DNA of 64,000 bases, taken from assembly GCF_003086295.3 (NCBI RefSeq), contig NC_092051.1, positions 77,880,445 through 77,944,444 of the forward strand. Direction: 5' to 3'. This DNA comes from Arachis hypogaea. Taxonomy: Eukaryota; Streptophyta; Magnoliopsida; Fabales; Fabaceae. The position numbers were made by a program, and so were the translations under genes. Below, in pieces: positions 54,763-64,000 of this stretch (position 1 is its first letter; each line of letters starts with the position of its first letter). The notes beneath the pieces are model-generated. The model searched no databases, was not told the origin of the DNA, and was given only the letters and a program-made list of their open reading frames with translations.

Positions 54763-56486
54763 TTGGACGACCCAGTGCACTTGCTGGTTAGTTGTATCGA
54801 AGTTGTGACAATTATGAATTAAGATCAGAGCACCAAGCTCTGGAGCCATTACCAGGATTTGTTCGAGCCTGGAGATCACAATTTCGTGAACCAAGTATTT
54901 GGCGCCGTTGCCGGGGATTGTTGGTATGAAGCAAGCTATGGTCACCTTGTAAATCTCAGTCAGGCAGATATAAAGTGATAAAGGTGTTTTCGAATATGAT
55001 ATAATAAAAGAGGGATAGAGATACTTATGTAAATCATTGATAGGAATTTCAGATAAGCGAATGGAGATGCTTTTCGTTCCTCTGAACCTCTGCTTTTCTG
55101 CTATCTTCATCCAATCAGTCTTACTCCTTTCCATGGCTGGCTTTATGTGATACATCACCACTGTCAATGGCTACTTTCGGTCATCTCACGGGAAAATGAT
55201 CCAATGCCCTGTCACGGCACGGCTAATCGTCTGGAGGCATCACCCTTGTCAATGGCTTCATCTTATCCTCTCAGTGAATAATATGCTCACGCACCCTGTC
55301 ACGGCACGGCTATTCATCTGTCGGTTCTCGATCATGCTGGAATAGGATTTACTATCCTTTTGCGTCTGTCACTAACGCCCTGCAATCGCGAGTTAGGAGC
55401 TCGTCACAGTCATTCAATCATTGAATCCTACTCGGAATACCACAGACAAGGTTTAGACCTTCTGGATTCTCTTGAATGCTGCCATCATTCTAGCTTACGC
55501 CACGAAGATTCTGGTTAGGAGATCTAAGAGATACTCATTCTAGCTTATTTCATGTAGAACAGAAGTGTTTGTCAGACACGCGTTCATAAGGGAGAAGGAT
55601 GATGAGCGTCACACATAATCATCACCTTCATCACGTTCTTGGGTGCGAATGGATATCTTAGAAGCGAAATAAGAAGAATTGAATAGAAAACAGTAGTACT
55701 TTGCATTAATCTTTGAGGGACAGCAGAGCTCCACACCTTAATCCATGGAGTGTAGAAACTCTACCATTAAAAATACATAAGTGAAGGTCCAGGCATGGCC
55801 GAGATGGCCAGCCCCCTAAAACGTGATCAAAGGATCATAAGGTAATCCAAAGATTCTTAATACAATAGTAAGAGGTCCTATTTATAATAAACTAGCTACT
55901 AGGGTTTATATGAGTAAGTAATTGATGCATAAATCCACTTCCGGGGCCCACTTGGTGTGTGTTTGGGCTGAGCTTAAGTGTTCCACGTGCAGAGGCCATT
56001 TGTGGAGTTGAACGCCAGTTTCTGTGCCAGTTTGGGCGTTCAACTCTGGTTTTGGATCCTTTTCTGGCGCTGGACGCCAGATTTGGGCAGAAGGCTGGCG
56101 TTGAACGCCAGTTTACGTCGTCAATTCTTGGCCAAAGTATGGACTATTATATATTGCTGGAAAGCCCTGGATGTCTACTTTCCAACGCAATTGGAATCGC
56201 GCCATTTCGAGTTCTGTAGCTCCAGAAAATCCACTTTGAGTGTAGGGAGGTCAGAATCCAACAGCATCAGCAGTCCTTTTTCAACCTCTGAATCTGATTT
56301 TTGCTCAAGTCCCTCAATTTCAGCCAGAAAATACCTGAAATCACAGAAAAACACACAAACTCATAGTAAAGTCCAGAAATGTGAATTTAACACAAAATCT
56401 ATTAAAAACATCCCTAAAAGTAACTAGATCCTACTAAAAACATACTAAAAACAATGTCAAAAAGCGTATAAATTATCCGCTCATCA
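54763..56486 (-). repeat. 5' LTR of G with inverted end
   Basis: The segment 54917-56486 matches the 3' LTR in normal orientation (TATA at 55877-55886, array 55990-56120). The segment 54763-54916 holds the LTR end plus primer site in opposite orientation, and about 38 bp of LTR present at 46266-46305 are missing. Confidence 0.9.
54900..54917 (+). other. Primer-binding site of G, wrong strand
   Basis: TGGCGCCGTTGCCGGGGA on the plus strand although G is a minus-strand element. Part of the inverted segment. Confidence 0.9.
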
Positions 56487-56766
56487 AGCGGCATTAGTTT
56501 TGAGGTCCACTTTGAGCTTCAAGAGTTTGTCTTCTAGCTCTCGACGCTGTCCTGCTTCTCTCTGGGGATCTCGCTCGGCTTCATGCTGACGTTCGGCTTC
56601 TTGTTCGAGCTGTTTGCTATTCACGAATGGCATCTGGAATTTTTGCGTTCTGAGTCTGTTTGTCTCCCTTGACTTGGTGTGTGTCTTTTGATGTGGCATC
56701 CATGTTCTTAAGCGGCGTTCCTTCCTCCAATCCGGAGCTATGGCCGTTGGCAGGGTTATTTTCCAT
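56487..56766 (-). pseudogene. gag N-terminus of D
   Basis: ATG at 56764-56766 encodes MENNPANGHSSGLEEGTP, followed by a frameshift near 56640 and a Glu/Arg-rich coiled coil (EQEAERQHEAERDPQREAG) ending LKTNAA at the G insertion. Continues at 46141 through agcgg. First bases 56487-56491 are the right duplication of G. Confidence 0.8.
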
Positions 56767-56782
56767 GGGTTGACTTCCAGGC

Positions 56783-56800
56783 TCCCCGGCAATGGCGCCA
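56783..56800 (-). other. Primer-binding site of D (tRNA-Asp, one mismatch)
   Basis: Minus strand TGGCGCCATTGCCGGGGA, 6 nt after the LTR. One base differs from the site in the other elements. Confidence 0.85.
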
Positions 56801-56806
56801 ACGTTC

Positions 56807-57279
56807 TGTGGGTTAGCTGAAACAGGGAGGTCGATCTCGGATGAGATCTTCTGATCTGGTCAAGGCTTTCGTGCCCGACTTGTTGTAGCTTGAGATGCTG
56901 CTGGTCCGTGTTCACCGGAGGGGGGTGGTACCTATAAGAGACTCCGATGCTTAAGTCAGTACAGGCTTTAGGCAGGTTTTTAGTAGAATTAGAGTATGAA
57001 TTATACCTAGGTGCTCCAGTGTATTTATAGTAGTACTTTGATGATCTCTCTTATAGATAAGGTTTGTTATCTTATCTTATCTTTTTTGGGTGACATCATA
57101 TCTTTGGGCCATCTGCCTTCTAGTGGTTGGTGGCCTTTTTGTTCTGGGCCTTCTAGGATCTTTACAGTGATAGTCTGACCTTTATAGAAGAAGTCGTCCA
57201 AAGGGGTAACTTTCAGAAGAGGTCGGCCCTTCCAGCCTTATGTCGTTCGGACCTGGTAACTCGGACCAGTGTATGAACA
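56807..57279 (-). repeat. 5' LTR of D (473 bp)
   Basis: Minus strand TGTTCATACACTGG..CTAACCCACA. TATA box CTATAAATAC at 57021-57030. The short LTR is unlike the 1.4-2.2 kb LTRs of the other elements. Confidence 0.8.
57021..57030 (-). promoter_or_regulatory. TATA box of D LTR
   Basis: Minus strand ACTATAAATACAC. Confidence 0.6.
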
Positions 57280-57284
57280 ATATC

Positions 57285-58215
57285 CAATCCCGAAACCCAG
57301 ATTTACTCAATGTGAGAAGGGATTTCAAGCATGATTTCATGTTTCCTCTTCTAAGGTTCCCATGAAACCCAAATTGCATTCAATCTCTTTTCCAAGATAA
57401 TTGAATGCTAAGCTTGCAGAACAAAATTCCTTCTATCAAATCAAAGAGAGATGAAGAGAAGAAGAAATTCACTAGCATTAATCCATCAAGTACAACAGAT
57501 CTCCCTCCCCGAATGAGAGGGAGTTTAGCTAATCATAGCTTAGAGAGAGTACAAGAGATGGAAGAAGATAAAAGTAAAGTAATGTGGAGTAAAAGTTCCA
57601 AGCCCCTTTTCAGTACTCTTCAAGGGGTATTTATACTACTCCTATTCTAGAAATGAAAAATTACAAAAAGAAAAGAAAATTACAATTGAAAGCTAAAGGG
57701 AATAACCATTCATTAGAGGCATGTGAGTGGCGTGTGAATGGCGTGTGAGTGGCGTGCCACGCCCAAAAGGTCAAGCTGGCTTGGCGTGCCATGCCCAAAT
57801 CTCAAGTGGCATGCCCCTTAGTGAAGCTGGCTTGGCGTGCCACACCCAACTCTCAAGTGGCATGCCCATGAAGATTGGCCTGGCATGCCACGCACAAAAC
57901 TCAAGTGGCACGCCCTAGGTGCAGTCTTCCATCTTCTTCACTGGCAATTTAAACTGGTGTGCCATGCCCTCAGCAAAATCGTTATTCTTCTTCTCTGGAA
58001 GGTTTGCTTGGCGTACCACGCCCAGGTCTGGCGTGCCACGCCCTTTGTTGGTGCACAAACATTCCTCTCTGGTCCAGTAAGCTAGCGTGCCACGTCCAGG
58101 ACTGGCATGTCACGCCCATGGTGCTAATAAGGTTAGCGTGCCACACCCAACTCCCAAGTGGCACGCCCTCGATGAAGTCTTCAATCTCCCTTTCTAGTTA
58201 AGTGAACTGGCATGC
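57285..58215 (-). repeat. H: LTR fragment, A/C-type clade
   Basis: Central part of an LTR cut on both sides. Minus strand shows an array of GGCGTGCCACGCC-like units (57726-58180), a TATA box (57629-57636) and an R-region block with CTCCC..TCATT..GGGAG comparable to A and C LTRs. The left end was cut by D; the right end by K. Confidence 0.75.
57726..58180. repeat. Palindrome array in H (GGCGTGCCACGCC type)
   Basis: About a dozen imperfect copies of GGCGTGCCACGCCC and TGGCACGCC half-sites. Open frames over it are repeat artefacts. Confidence 0.8.
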
Positions 58216-60230
58216 TGACAATGGCCAAATGCAGGGGTTTTGATTTTCACACTAAAAGTAGAATTTGTCCGTTGCAATTATAGTCCAAACCCAACAATTG
58301 AACATCAATCAAATAATAAATTCAATACAAAATATAACCAAGAGTATTTAGCTCCCGGGTCGTCTTTCCTAGGAGTTGCAATTAAGTGTACAATTATTGG
58401 CTATGAGAGGGCAAGAGGGATTGGGAATGAAAGCAAGAGATGTAAATAGCAAGGAATTGAAAAGAAAGTAATTAAAGGACTCTTGGCAAGAAGTGGGTAA
58501 TCTAGGTTTCCTATCCTAGTTATGGAATACAAACATGGCAATTGTGTGGAAGCAATCCCAATCAATCAATCCTCCTTGAGAATTAGTCAAAGGTGTAATT
58601 GATCTCAATCCATAAGTCCTAGTCAACTCACCAATTACTTAGTGAAAGACTAGCGTCAAAGGAAACCAAATTAATTAACCATTGTCACACAATGCAGAAT
58701 GGACATCCACAACTCAATTCCACCCAAACAACCAATTTCTCAACCAAGAGTGTGAAAACTAAACATGCAAGGATTTAAACATCAAAGCAATAAAAGTGAA
58801 AACAATTAAATGCAAAGAAAAGAAATGGCAAGAAAGTAACTTGACATGCAAGAAAGTAAATGAAAGCAAGTAAAAGTCAAAGCAATAAAACTTCAAAAGC
58901 AAGAAACCTCTTGACAAGTAATTGAGGACTAAGGCTACCTATCCTAGCCATTGACCACAAATATATGATAATTATGAAGAGTTAATCCTACTTTGTCAAC
59001 CTTACATCGAAGATAAGTCAAATAGGCATAGTTAATTTCAATCCCTAAGTCCTATGTCAACACTAAGAGGTCACATAGAGTCAAGGGAAACCAAATCAAC
59101 TAACTACTCTAATGTATCAAACAAGAATGGACATCAATGACTCAAGGAACACCAAAGTCAACAATTTCAAACCAAGAATGAAAAAAACAAAGTAAAAACT
59201 AAGATAGGTATCTTATCAAACACTTGGTGTGCATGAGAATAAAATAATATTAAAATACATTAAAATAAATGCTAAAATACCAAATGCAAGAAAATGACAA
59301 TAATAACTAAAGAAAGCAATAAATGACATAGAAACATAAATTTGCATTTATTGGAATTAAAATAACAAAAGAGTGCTCATAACATAAAAGTGGCAAAATA
59401 AAGGAAATACAAGAGAAATGAAGAAGAAAGATGCAATAACAATAAATGACAAGGAAAAATAAATGAAAACAAGAATTAAAAGTAGAAATTGCAAGAAATT
59501 AAACTAAAGAATCCTAATTCTAGAGGGAGGGGGGAGCTTCTCTCTCTAGAAACTAAGAGAAAACATAATAAAAACTAAACCTAATTGCCCCCCTTCATTC
59601 CTCTTCACTTTGGCCTTAAATAGCTTCAAAAACTGAGTTGGAATGGGTTTTAGGGGCCTAAAAATCGCCCGCAGTAGTTTCCAATTAATGAGCTCACGTG
59701 CAGGGACCTGTGCGGACGCACAGATGTGTGCGTCCACACACTTGCTGTTTTCTGACTTGTGCGGACGCACAAGTACCTGTGCGGATGAACAAGTAGAGTT
59801 ATGTCCACTATAGTAAATTATATATCAAATCGAAGCCCCGGACGTTAGCTTTCCAATGCCATGAGAACCGCCTCATTTGGACCTCTGTAGCTCAAGTTAT
59901 GACCAATTTAGTACCGAGAGGTCAGGATAGACAACTTTCCAAATCTCATTTCTTCATGGTTTCTTCCCTTTTGCATGCTCTTCTGCTCACTTATCCAACC
60001 CATGCTTGGCTTGGAAACCTGAAATCACTTAACAAATACATCAAGGCACCAAATGAGATTAAAGTGAATAAAATTAACTAGAACTAAGCACAAAAGAGCA
60101 TGTTTTCCCATTTAAGCACAATTTAGGAAGAAATCTCATAAGCATGCTATTTAGATGAATAAATGTGGGTTTATATGATGAAATCCACTCAAATCAAACC
60201 AAAAGATATCGTAAAATATGGACTCATCCA
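58216..60230 (-). repeat. 3' LTR of K with two tandem U5-like units
   Basis: Minus strand TGGATGAGTCC..GGCCATTGTCA. Units 58899-59480 and 58490-58898 are diverged copies of the same region (shared TACCTATCCTAG-like and AAGTCCTA blocks). Array of TGTGCGGACGCACA at 59695-59795. Confidence 0.7.
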
Positions 60231-60265
60231 TTCCCCCACACTTAAATCAAGCATGTCCTCATGCT
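60231..60265 (-). promoter_or_regulatory. Terminal hairpin and PPT of K
   Basis: Minus strand AGCATG-AGGA-CATGCT (60250-60265), then TGATTTAAGTGTGGGGGAA to the LTR. Confidence 0.7.
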
Positions 60266-61815
60266 AAACCAACCAAAGGAGATGAATGATGGGGTAATTA
60301 TTAATGCAACTACCTACATGCATGTAACTATACTAAATACTATCTATATATATCTACACTATGATTCCTATTGAGTTTAGCAAAAATAAAAAAAAAGAAT
60401 CTCAATCAATACATAGTAGAACTTTAGGGCCAAGACAAGAAAATATAGCAATATAATCAATGTCCAAAGATTGATTTGAAATTTTCAAAATTAAGTTCAA
60501 CAACTTGCAAAAAGATACAAAATAAGCAATGGAAACATAGAATTGAGCAATTGAAACCCTCACCGGATGTGTTTACACTCTAATCGCTCAGTGTGTAGGG
60601 TTTAATCACTCAATCCTCCTTTAATCATGTTTCTCAAAGATTTGCAAGTCATCTAACAATCAACTAATACTTGATGAATGAATGCAAATATCATGAGGAC
60701 TTTTGTGGGTTGTAATGGGGCTTAGGTAAGGGTAGGATTAATATGGTTTAGTAGGCTAATAAATTGGATCTTTGATTAGCTCAAGTATCCCACCTAATCC
60801 CATATCATCCCATATACATAACAAAACAACCTAACTACCCATTTATTCTCTTTCTCACATTCACTCATGCATGCTTCTTTCCAATTCAACCACATATGCA
60901 TCTCTTATTTTCATTATTATTATCTTTTTTTTTTCTTTTTTTTTTCTTTTCTTTTTTTTCTTTTTCTTTTTCTTTTTCTCTCTTTTTTTTTCTATGCAAA
61001 GTATATACACCAAAATTTTTTTCTTTTATCAACACAAAGAGATGCATATGTCTTACTTAATAGATGCATGAGTGTTTACCCATTTTTCCAAATATTCTCA
61101 ATGTCTCAACTAACTTTCTACCAATGTTTCCCTCAAATTCCCCCACACTTGATTAATACACACACTCAAACCCAAGCTAATCAAAGATACAATTCAAGAA
61201 CATTAATGATTTTTCACTTAGGGCAAATGATGTGCTTAAAATAAGAACAAAGAGGAATTAAAAGGCTCAAAAGTGGTTTACAAAGGTAGATGTAAGGGTT
61301 GGCCATATGGTTTAAGTGAGTTTAATTTCAAGAATAGCCTCAATCATACTAGATGCATTCAAAACAACAAATATAGGATATATAGACTAAAGCAAATCAA
61401 AGATCACAATCATAAAAAGGGAGTTTATAGCACACAAGAACAAAATTTTGTGGTTGAAAATATGCAACCACACACTTTAAGCTCAAATATCACTTGGTAT
61501 TTGTTCAAGCTCTTTTCTATGTTCCATTAAAAGATGCTTCAAGCAAGTTCAAAAATATGTTTTCAAATCTAATCAATGGGATGCCCACAAAGAGATTTTT
61601 TTGAAAATTCTTTGTTGTTTTACCAAACTTATTCAATCTAATCATGCAACATGAAAATAAAACTATAAGCAAGCTAAGATATATACAAGCAATCTAAGCA
61701 AAATAAAATGAAATAAAAGACTAACAAATATTCACAAAAATATAACTAATAAAAACTAGAAAATAATGCAAAGTGTTGAGAAAGAGAAATTTACGCCCCA
61801 AAAGTTGCGGATCCT
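60266..61815 (-). other. 3' UTR of K
   Basis: No coding capacity. Homologous to B 15850-17195 and F 42200-43220 in places. A T/C-rich run at 60918-61004. Confidence 0.65.
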
Positions 61816-61850
61816 CCCCCACACTTAAACGTTGCACGGTCCTCCGTGCA
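61816..61850 (-). promoter_or_regulatory. Internal hairpin plus PPT-like motif of K
   Basis: Minus strand TGCACGG-AGGA-CCGTGCA (61833-61850), perfect 7-bp stem, then ACGTTTAAGTGTGGGGG. Same order as the terminal cassette of K but different stem. Confidence 0.65.
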
Positions 61851-62834
61851 TGCACTCAATCCGGGGGTGAAGCCACGCTCTACAAGGCTCCACCTTTAGC
61901 TGGTGGCCACCGCGGCTCCGGGTTGCTATAGAAAACAAGAATTGAGGAAAAATAAGATATGTGGGGTGATATGATAAAAGACAATGTGTGTGTATTCTAA
62001 ATGCGCATAGTTTAGAATCCACACATTGATTGGGTGAAAAGGTCAACCACATAAGGAAAAGAAATAGCATGTTTCTCAATCAAGTGGCCTAGATTTCAAG
62101 TAAAGCATAAGCAAGAGTGAATGCACAAATAACCCTAGGTAACCACAACTAAAGTGAATTGAGTATATGAGATATTGGATATTGAAATTATGCAAGTGAA
62201 AGCGCAAAATTAATAGAACATGGCACAATTAACAATAACCAATTCAATGATGAAAAGAGACTACTTATTCACCCTTAGGATTAATGAAATAATCACATGT
62301 ATAAGGTGCTTGTTACAAAAAGCGACAAGTCATTATAAGAATAAAATCAAGTCAACTCAAAAAAATGCAAAGCATTAACAAGGAACAAATACCTTGTTAT
62401 GTGATTATATTCACTTAAGAACCATGATGACTAAGTAGTTCAACTCAATTCACTAAAGTACAAGTGCACAATTCATGATTAAGATGCCAAACAAGGATAA
62501 AGTCTAATGCATATGGTCATGACAACATATGAATCAAACTAACAATTCAATTAGGCAATCAAACAAGGCTTTAATAATTAGTGCACATATCCATCAACAA
62601 TGAAATCAAAATTCAAACAAGAAGCAACCCATATCACATCAATCAACACTTGTAATTTATTTAATCATGAACAATTAAACTAAAACAAATATAATAATTA
62701 AAATCGAAATGAAATGGAATGGAAAGCAACTAGAATAAGTAGAAAAGAGGACAAAAGTAAGAGAAGAGAAGGGTGGAAGAGAGAAGAAAAGAGGAAGTAG
62801 AGAAAGGAGGAGAAAAAGAAGTAAAGTGGAAGAA
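61851..62834 (-). other. Internal noncoding region and CT-rich leader of K
   Basis: AT-rich; the minus strand from 62834 to about 62700 is a CTTCTTTTTCTCCTCC-like pyrimidine leader following the array, as in B. No ORF2 remains. Confidence 0.6.
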
Positions 62835-63360
62835 AACAGGGGTGTCCGTACGCACAGGCATGCGTGCGTACGCACACTAGGTGGAAAAGGGGTTTATGTG
62901 AGCGCACAACAGCGTGCGGGCACTGCAGACAAAAGAGGGAACAAGAAGTGTGCGCGCGCACCAAGGTGTGTGCACGCACAGAAGACTATTTTTTTTTTAA
63001 AATCATGTGTGCACGCACAAGGAACCGTGCGCGCGCACAAGAGCGTAAGGGGCAGGGGTTCACATGCACACGCTGTGCCAATGCTCCCACCAGAGTGGTT
63101 GCAAGTTGGCGTGCGGACGTACACGTCTGTGCGGCCGCACGAGAAGCGCGAAAAAGGGTATGTTTGCGTACGCACAGGTGGGTTTGCACGCACAGGTCGC
63201 AGAAAGCATAGGAACGCGTGCCCACAAGGCATGCTAGCACTGTGAGCAGAGGGCAAAATCATGTGTGTGCATGCGCACAGGTCGGTGCGCACGCACAGGA
63301 AGCAGAAAATTGCTGTTCTGTGCGCACGCACAAGTACGTGCGTCCGCACAGATGCCCTAT
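62835..63360. repeat. Internal palindrome array of K (TGTGCGTACGCACA type)
   Basis: Many copies of TGCGTACGCACA, TGTGCGCACGCACA and GTGCGCGCGCAC. Same class as the LTR array at 59695-59795. Confidence 0.8.
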
Positions 63361-63773
63361 TTTGCAAAAATTTTTCTTCAAAATTCTAAGGTACCAAGCC
63401 TTAGTTCAATTAAAACCAAACCCAAAACATGCAAGAACCCATAAATTCATGATCCAAATAAAAATTAACCTATCTAAACTCAAAATTAAACTAATTCTAA
63501 GCTAATCAATCAAACAAAAATGCAATTAAGTCAAAATATGTACAAAAGGAGAAGAGTTAGAACAATGTTACCAAGCACTTTTATTTAATGTCTTTAAGTT
63601 AGACAATTGGGAGAGCCCTTGCTATGGTGGTTTGTGCTTGACTTTCCCACCAAATGCTTGAATCTCCAATGTCCTCCGGGATCCCAATCCTAACCATCAA
63701 CAAAGACAACCAAAAAGCAAGCTATTTACATATTGACATATTTACAATAGCCAAAAATATACACCATTGCAAC
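63361..63773 (-). other. Leader of K
   Basis: Between primer site and array. AT-rich, no ORF or repeat recognised. Confidence 0.6.
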
Positions 63774-63791
63774 TCCCCGGCAACGGCGCCA
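63774..63791 (-). other. Primer-binding site of K (tRNA-Asp)
   Basis: Minus strand TGGCGCCGTTGCCGGGGA, 4 nt from the LTR end. Confidence 0.9.
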
Positions 63792-63795
63792 AATT

Positions 63796-64000
63796 TGATA
63801 AGAGAATTTTTGCTGGTTTAGAATCAAGAATCAAGAAACCTCTTGACAAGTAATTGAGGACTAAGGCTACCTATCCTAGCCATTGACCACAAAAATATGA
63901 TGATTATGAAGAGTTAATCCTACTTAGTCAACCTTACATCGAAGATAAGTCAAATAGGCATAGTTAATTTCAATCCCTACGTCCTATGTCAACACTAAGG
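63796..64000 (-). repeat. End of the 5' LTR of K
   Basis: Minus strand ends AATTCTCTTATCA. From about 63835 on it matches the 3' LTR from about 58899, but the last 40 bp are unlike the 3' LTR end. Confidence 0.75.

Larger units (their letters stand above)
46142..56486 (-). mobile_element. G: complete non-autonomous element with intact ORF2 and inverted PBS
   Basis: 10.3 kb with duplication agcgg. Minus-strand order: 5' LTR (56486 down), AT-rich leader, gag-protease, post-protease hairpin, palindrome array, TATA, internal hairpin, ORF2, 3' UTR, terminal hairpin, 3' LTR. No RT, RNase H or integrase. By eye about 20 differences over roughly 1.55 kb of LTR, so recent. LTR start TGATGAGCGGATAATTTA looks familiar from Arachis. 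Confidence 0.95.
22114..57279 (-). mobile_element. D: Tat/Ogre-like LTR retrotransposon, host of five insertions
   Basis: Minus-strand element whose segments are 56487-57279 (LTR, gag start), 44804-46141 (gag, protease), 42105-42199 and 31294-31618 (RNase H), 23421-24545 (integrase) and 22114-23420 (3' region with antisense ORF). Everything else inside is later insertions C, E, A2, F and G. Reading frames join across the TSDs of E, A2 and G. RT is absent. It is inserted in LTR fragment H; 57280-57284 (atatc) should be its target duplication. Its 3' LTR is left of the window. Confidence 0.9.
58216..64000 (-). mobile_element. K: non-coding LTR element of the B/F clade, 5' end outside window
   Basis: 3' LTR 58216-60230, PPT and hairpin, about 3.5 kb internal without ORFs, tRNA-Asp primer site at 63774, and the end of its 5' LTR from 63796. 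58211-58215 (catgc) is the likely target duplication in H. Internal order (array, CT-rich leader, internal hairpin, 3' UTR, terminal hairpin) follows B with the genes removed. Confidence 0.85.

Noticed and set aside
46142..56486. SINE or DNA transposon ends at the agcgg duplication
   Set aside because: 5-bp duplication with TG..CA ends, PBS, PPT and two long LTRs show an LTR element.
57727..58201. ORFs with repeated GMP/ACHAQ residues
   Set aside because: Translation of the GGCGTGCCACGCC array in LTR fragment H.
60867..61244. 125-aa Phe-rich ORF
   Set aside because: Lies on the plus strand of the T/C-rich run in the K 3' UTR; no support.
62826..63367. Overlapping ORFs of 84-157 aa in three or more frames
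   Set aside because: Produced by the TGTGCG/CGCACA array of K. Low complexity (RTH, CART repeats), no homology recognised.

Overview
This window looks like plant nuclear DNA and consists entirely, as far as I can read it, of nested LTR retrotransposons. I found no ordinary host gene, tRNA, rRNA or CRISPR array. Every intact primer-binding site matches the 3' end of plant tRNA-Asp (TGGCGCCGTTGCCGGGGA), and the proteins are Ty3/gypsy (Athila-like and Tat/Ogre-like). The LTR styles resemble what I know from legumes, most likely Arachis (peanut and relatives). That genus call rests on recognition only and was not searched.

Layout, with my labels. H (57285-58215, minus) is an LTR fragment that received two insertions: D from the left and K from the right. 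D (minus, 57279 leftward beyond the window) is a Tat/Ogre-like element with gag, protease, RNase H, integrase and the end of an antisense ORF. D is broken by five later insertions: C (ends 22113, plus), E (24546-31293, plus, TSD atgtc), A2 (31619-42104, plus, TSD gtatt), F (42200-44803, plus, 5'-truncated) and G (46142-56486, minus, TSD agcgg). C was itself hit by B (8252-18634, plus, Athila-like pol), and B was hit by A1 (1-8251, minus, same family as A2). The nesting H, D, C, B, A1 is five levels deep. K (58216-64000, minus) runs off the right edge. D's reading frames join across the TSDs of E, A2 and G, which confirms those insertion sites.

Genes. A1, A2 and G carry gag-protease plus an accessory ORF2 (plant 'putative transposon protein' type) but no RT, RNase H or integrase. 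E carries only a repeat-rich ORF of unknown function, and K has no coding capacity. B keeps RNase H, integrase and the C-terminal part of RT but has lost the RT N-terminus. D lost its RT in a deletion that also removed the 5' part of F. So no complete RT exists in 64 kb, and the non-autonomous families must have been moved in trans. The only long uninterrupted ORF is ORF2 of G (48990-50156).

The most interesting signal is not coding. Several RNA-type hairpins recur in these elements at fixed positions. Their loops are conserved while their stems change on both sides. They are: a loop AGGA/GGGA/AGGGAC hairpin just before the polypurine tract and 3' LTR; a second internal copy of that cassette; a GGG-AGRCAA-CCC hairpin right after the gag-pro/pol stop; and a duplicated 3' UTR cassette. 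In addition, each family has its own CG-containing palindrome array in its LTR. In B, G and K that array occurs again inside the element, next to a pyrimidine-rich leader. In A1, A2 and G a TATA box lies 140-170 bp upstream of ORF2, which suggests a second internal promoter.
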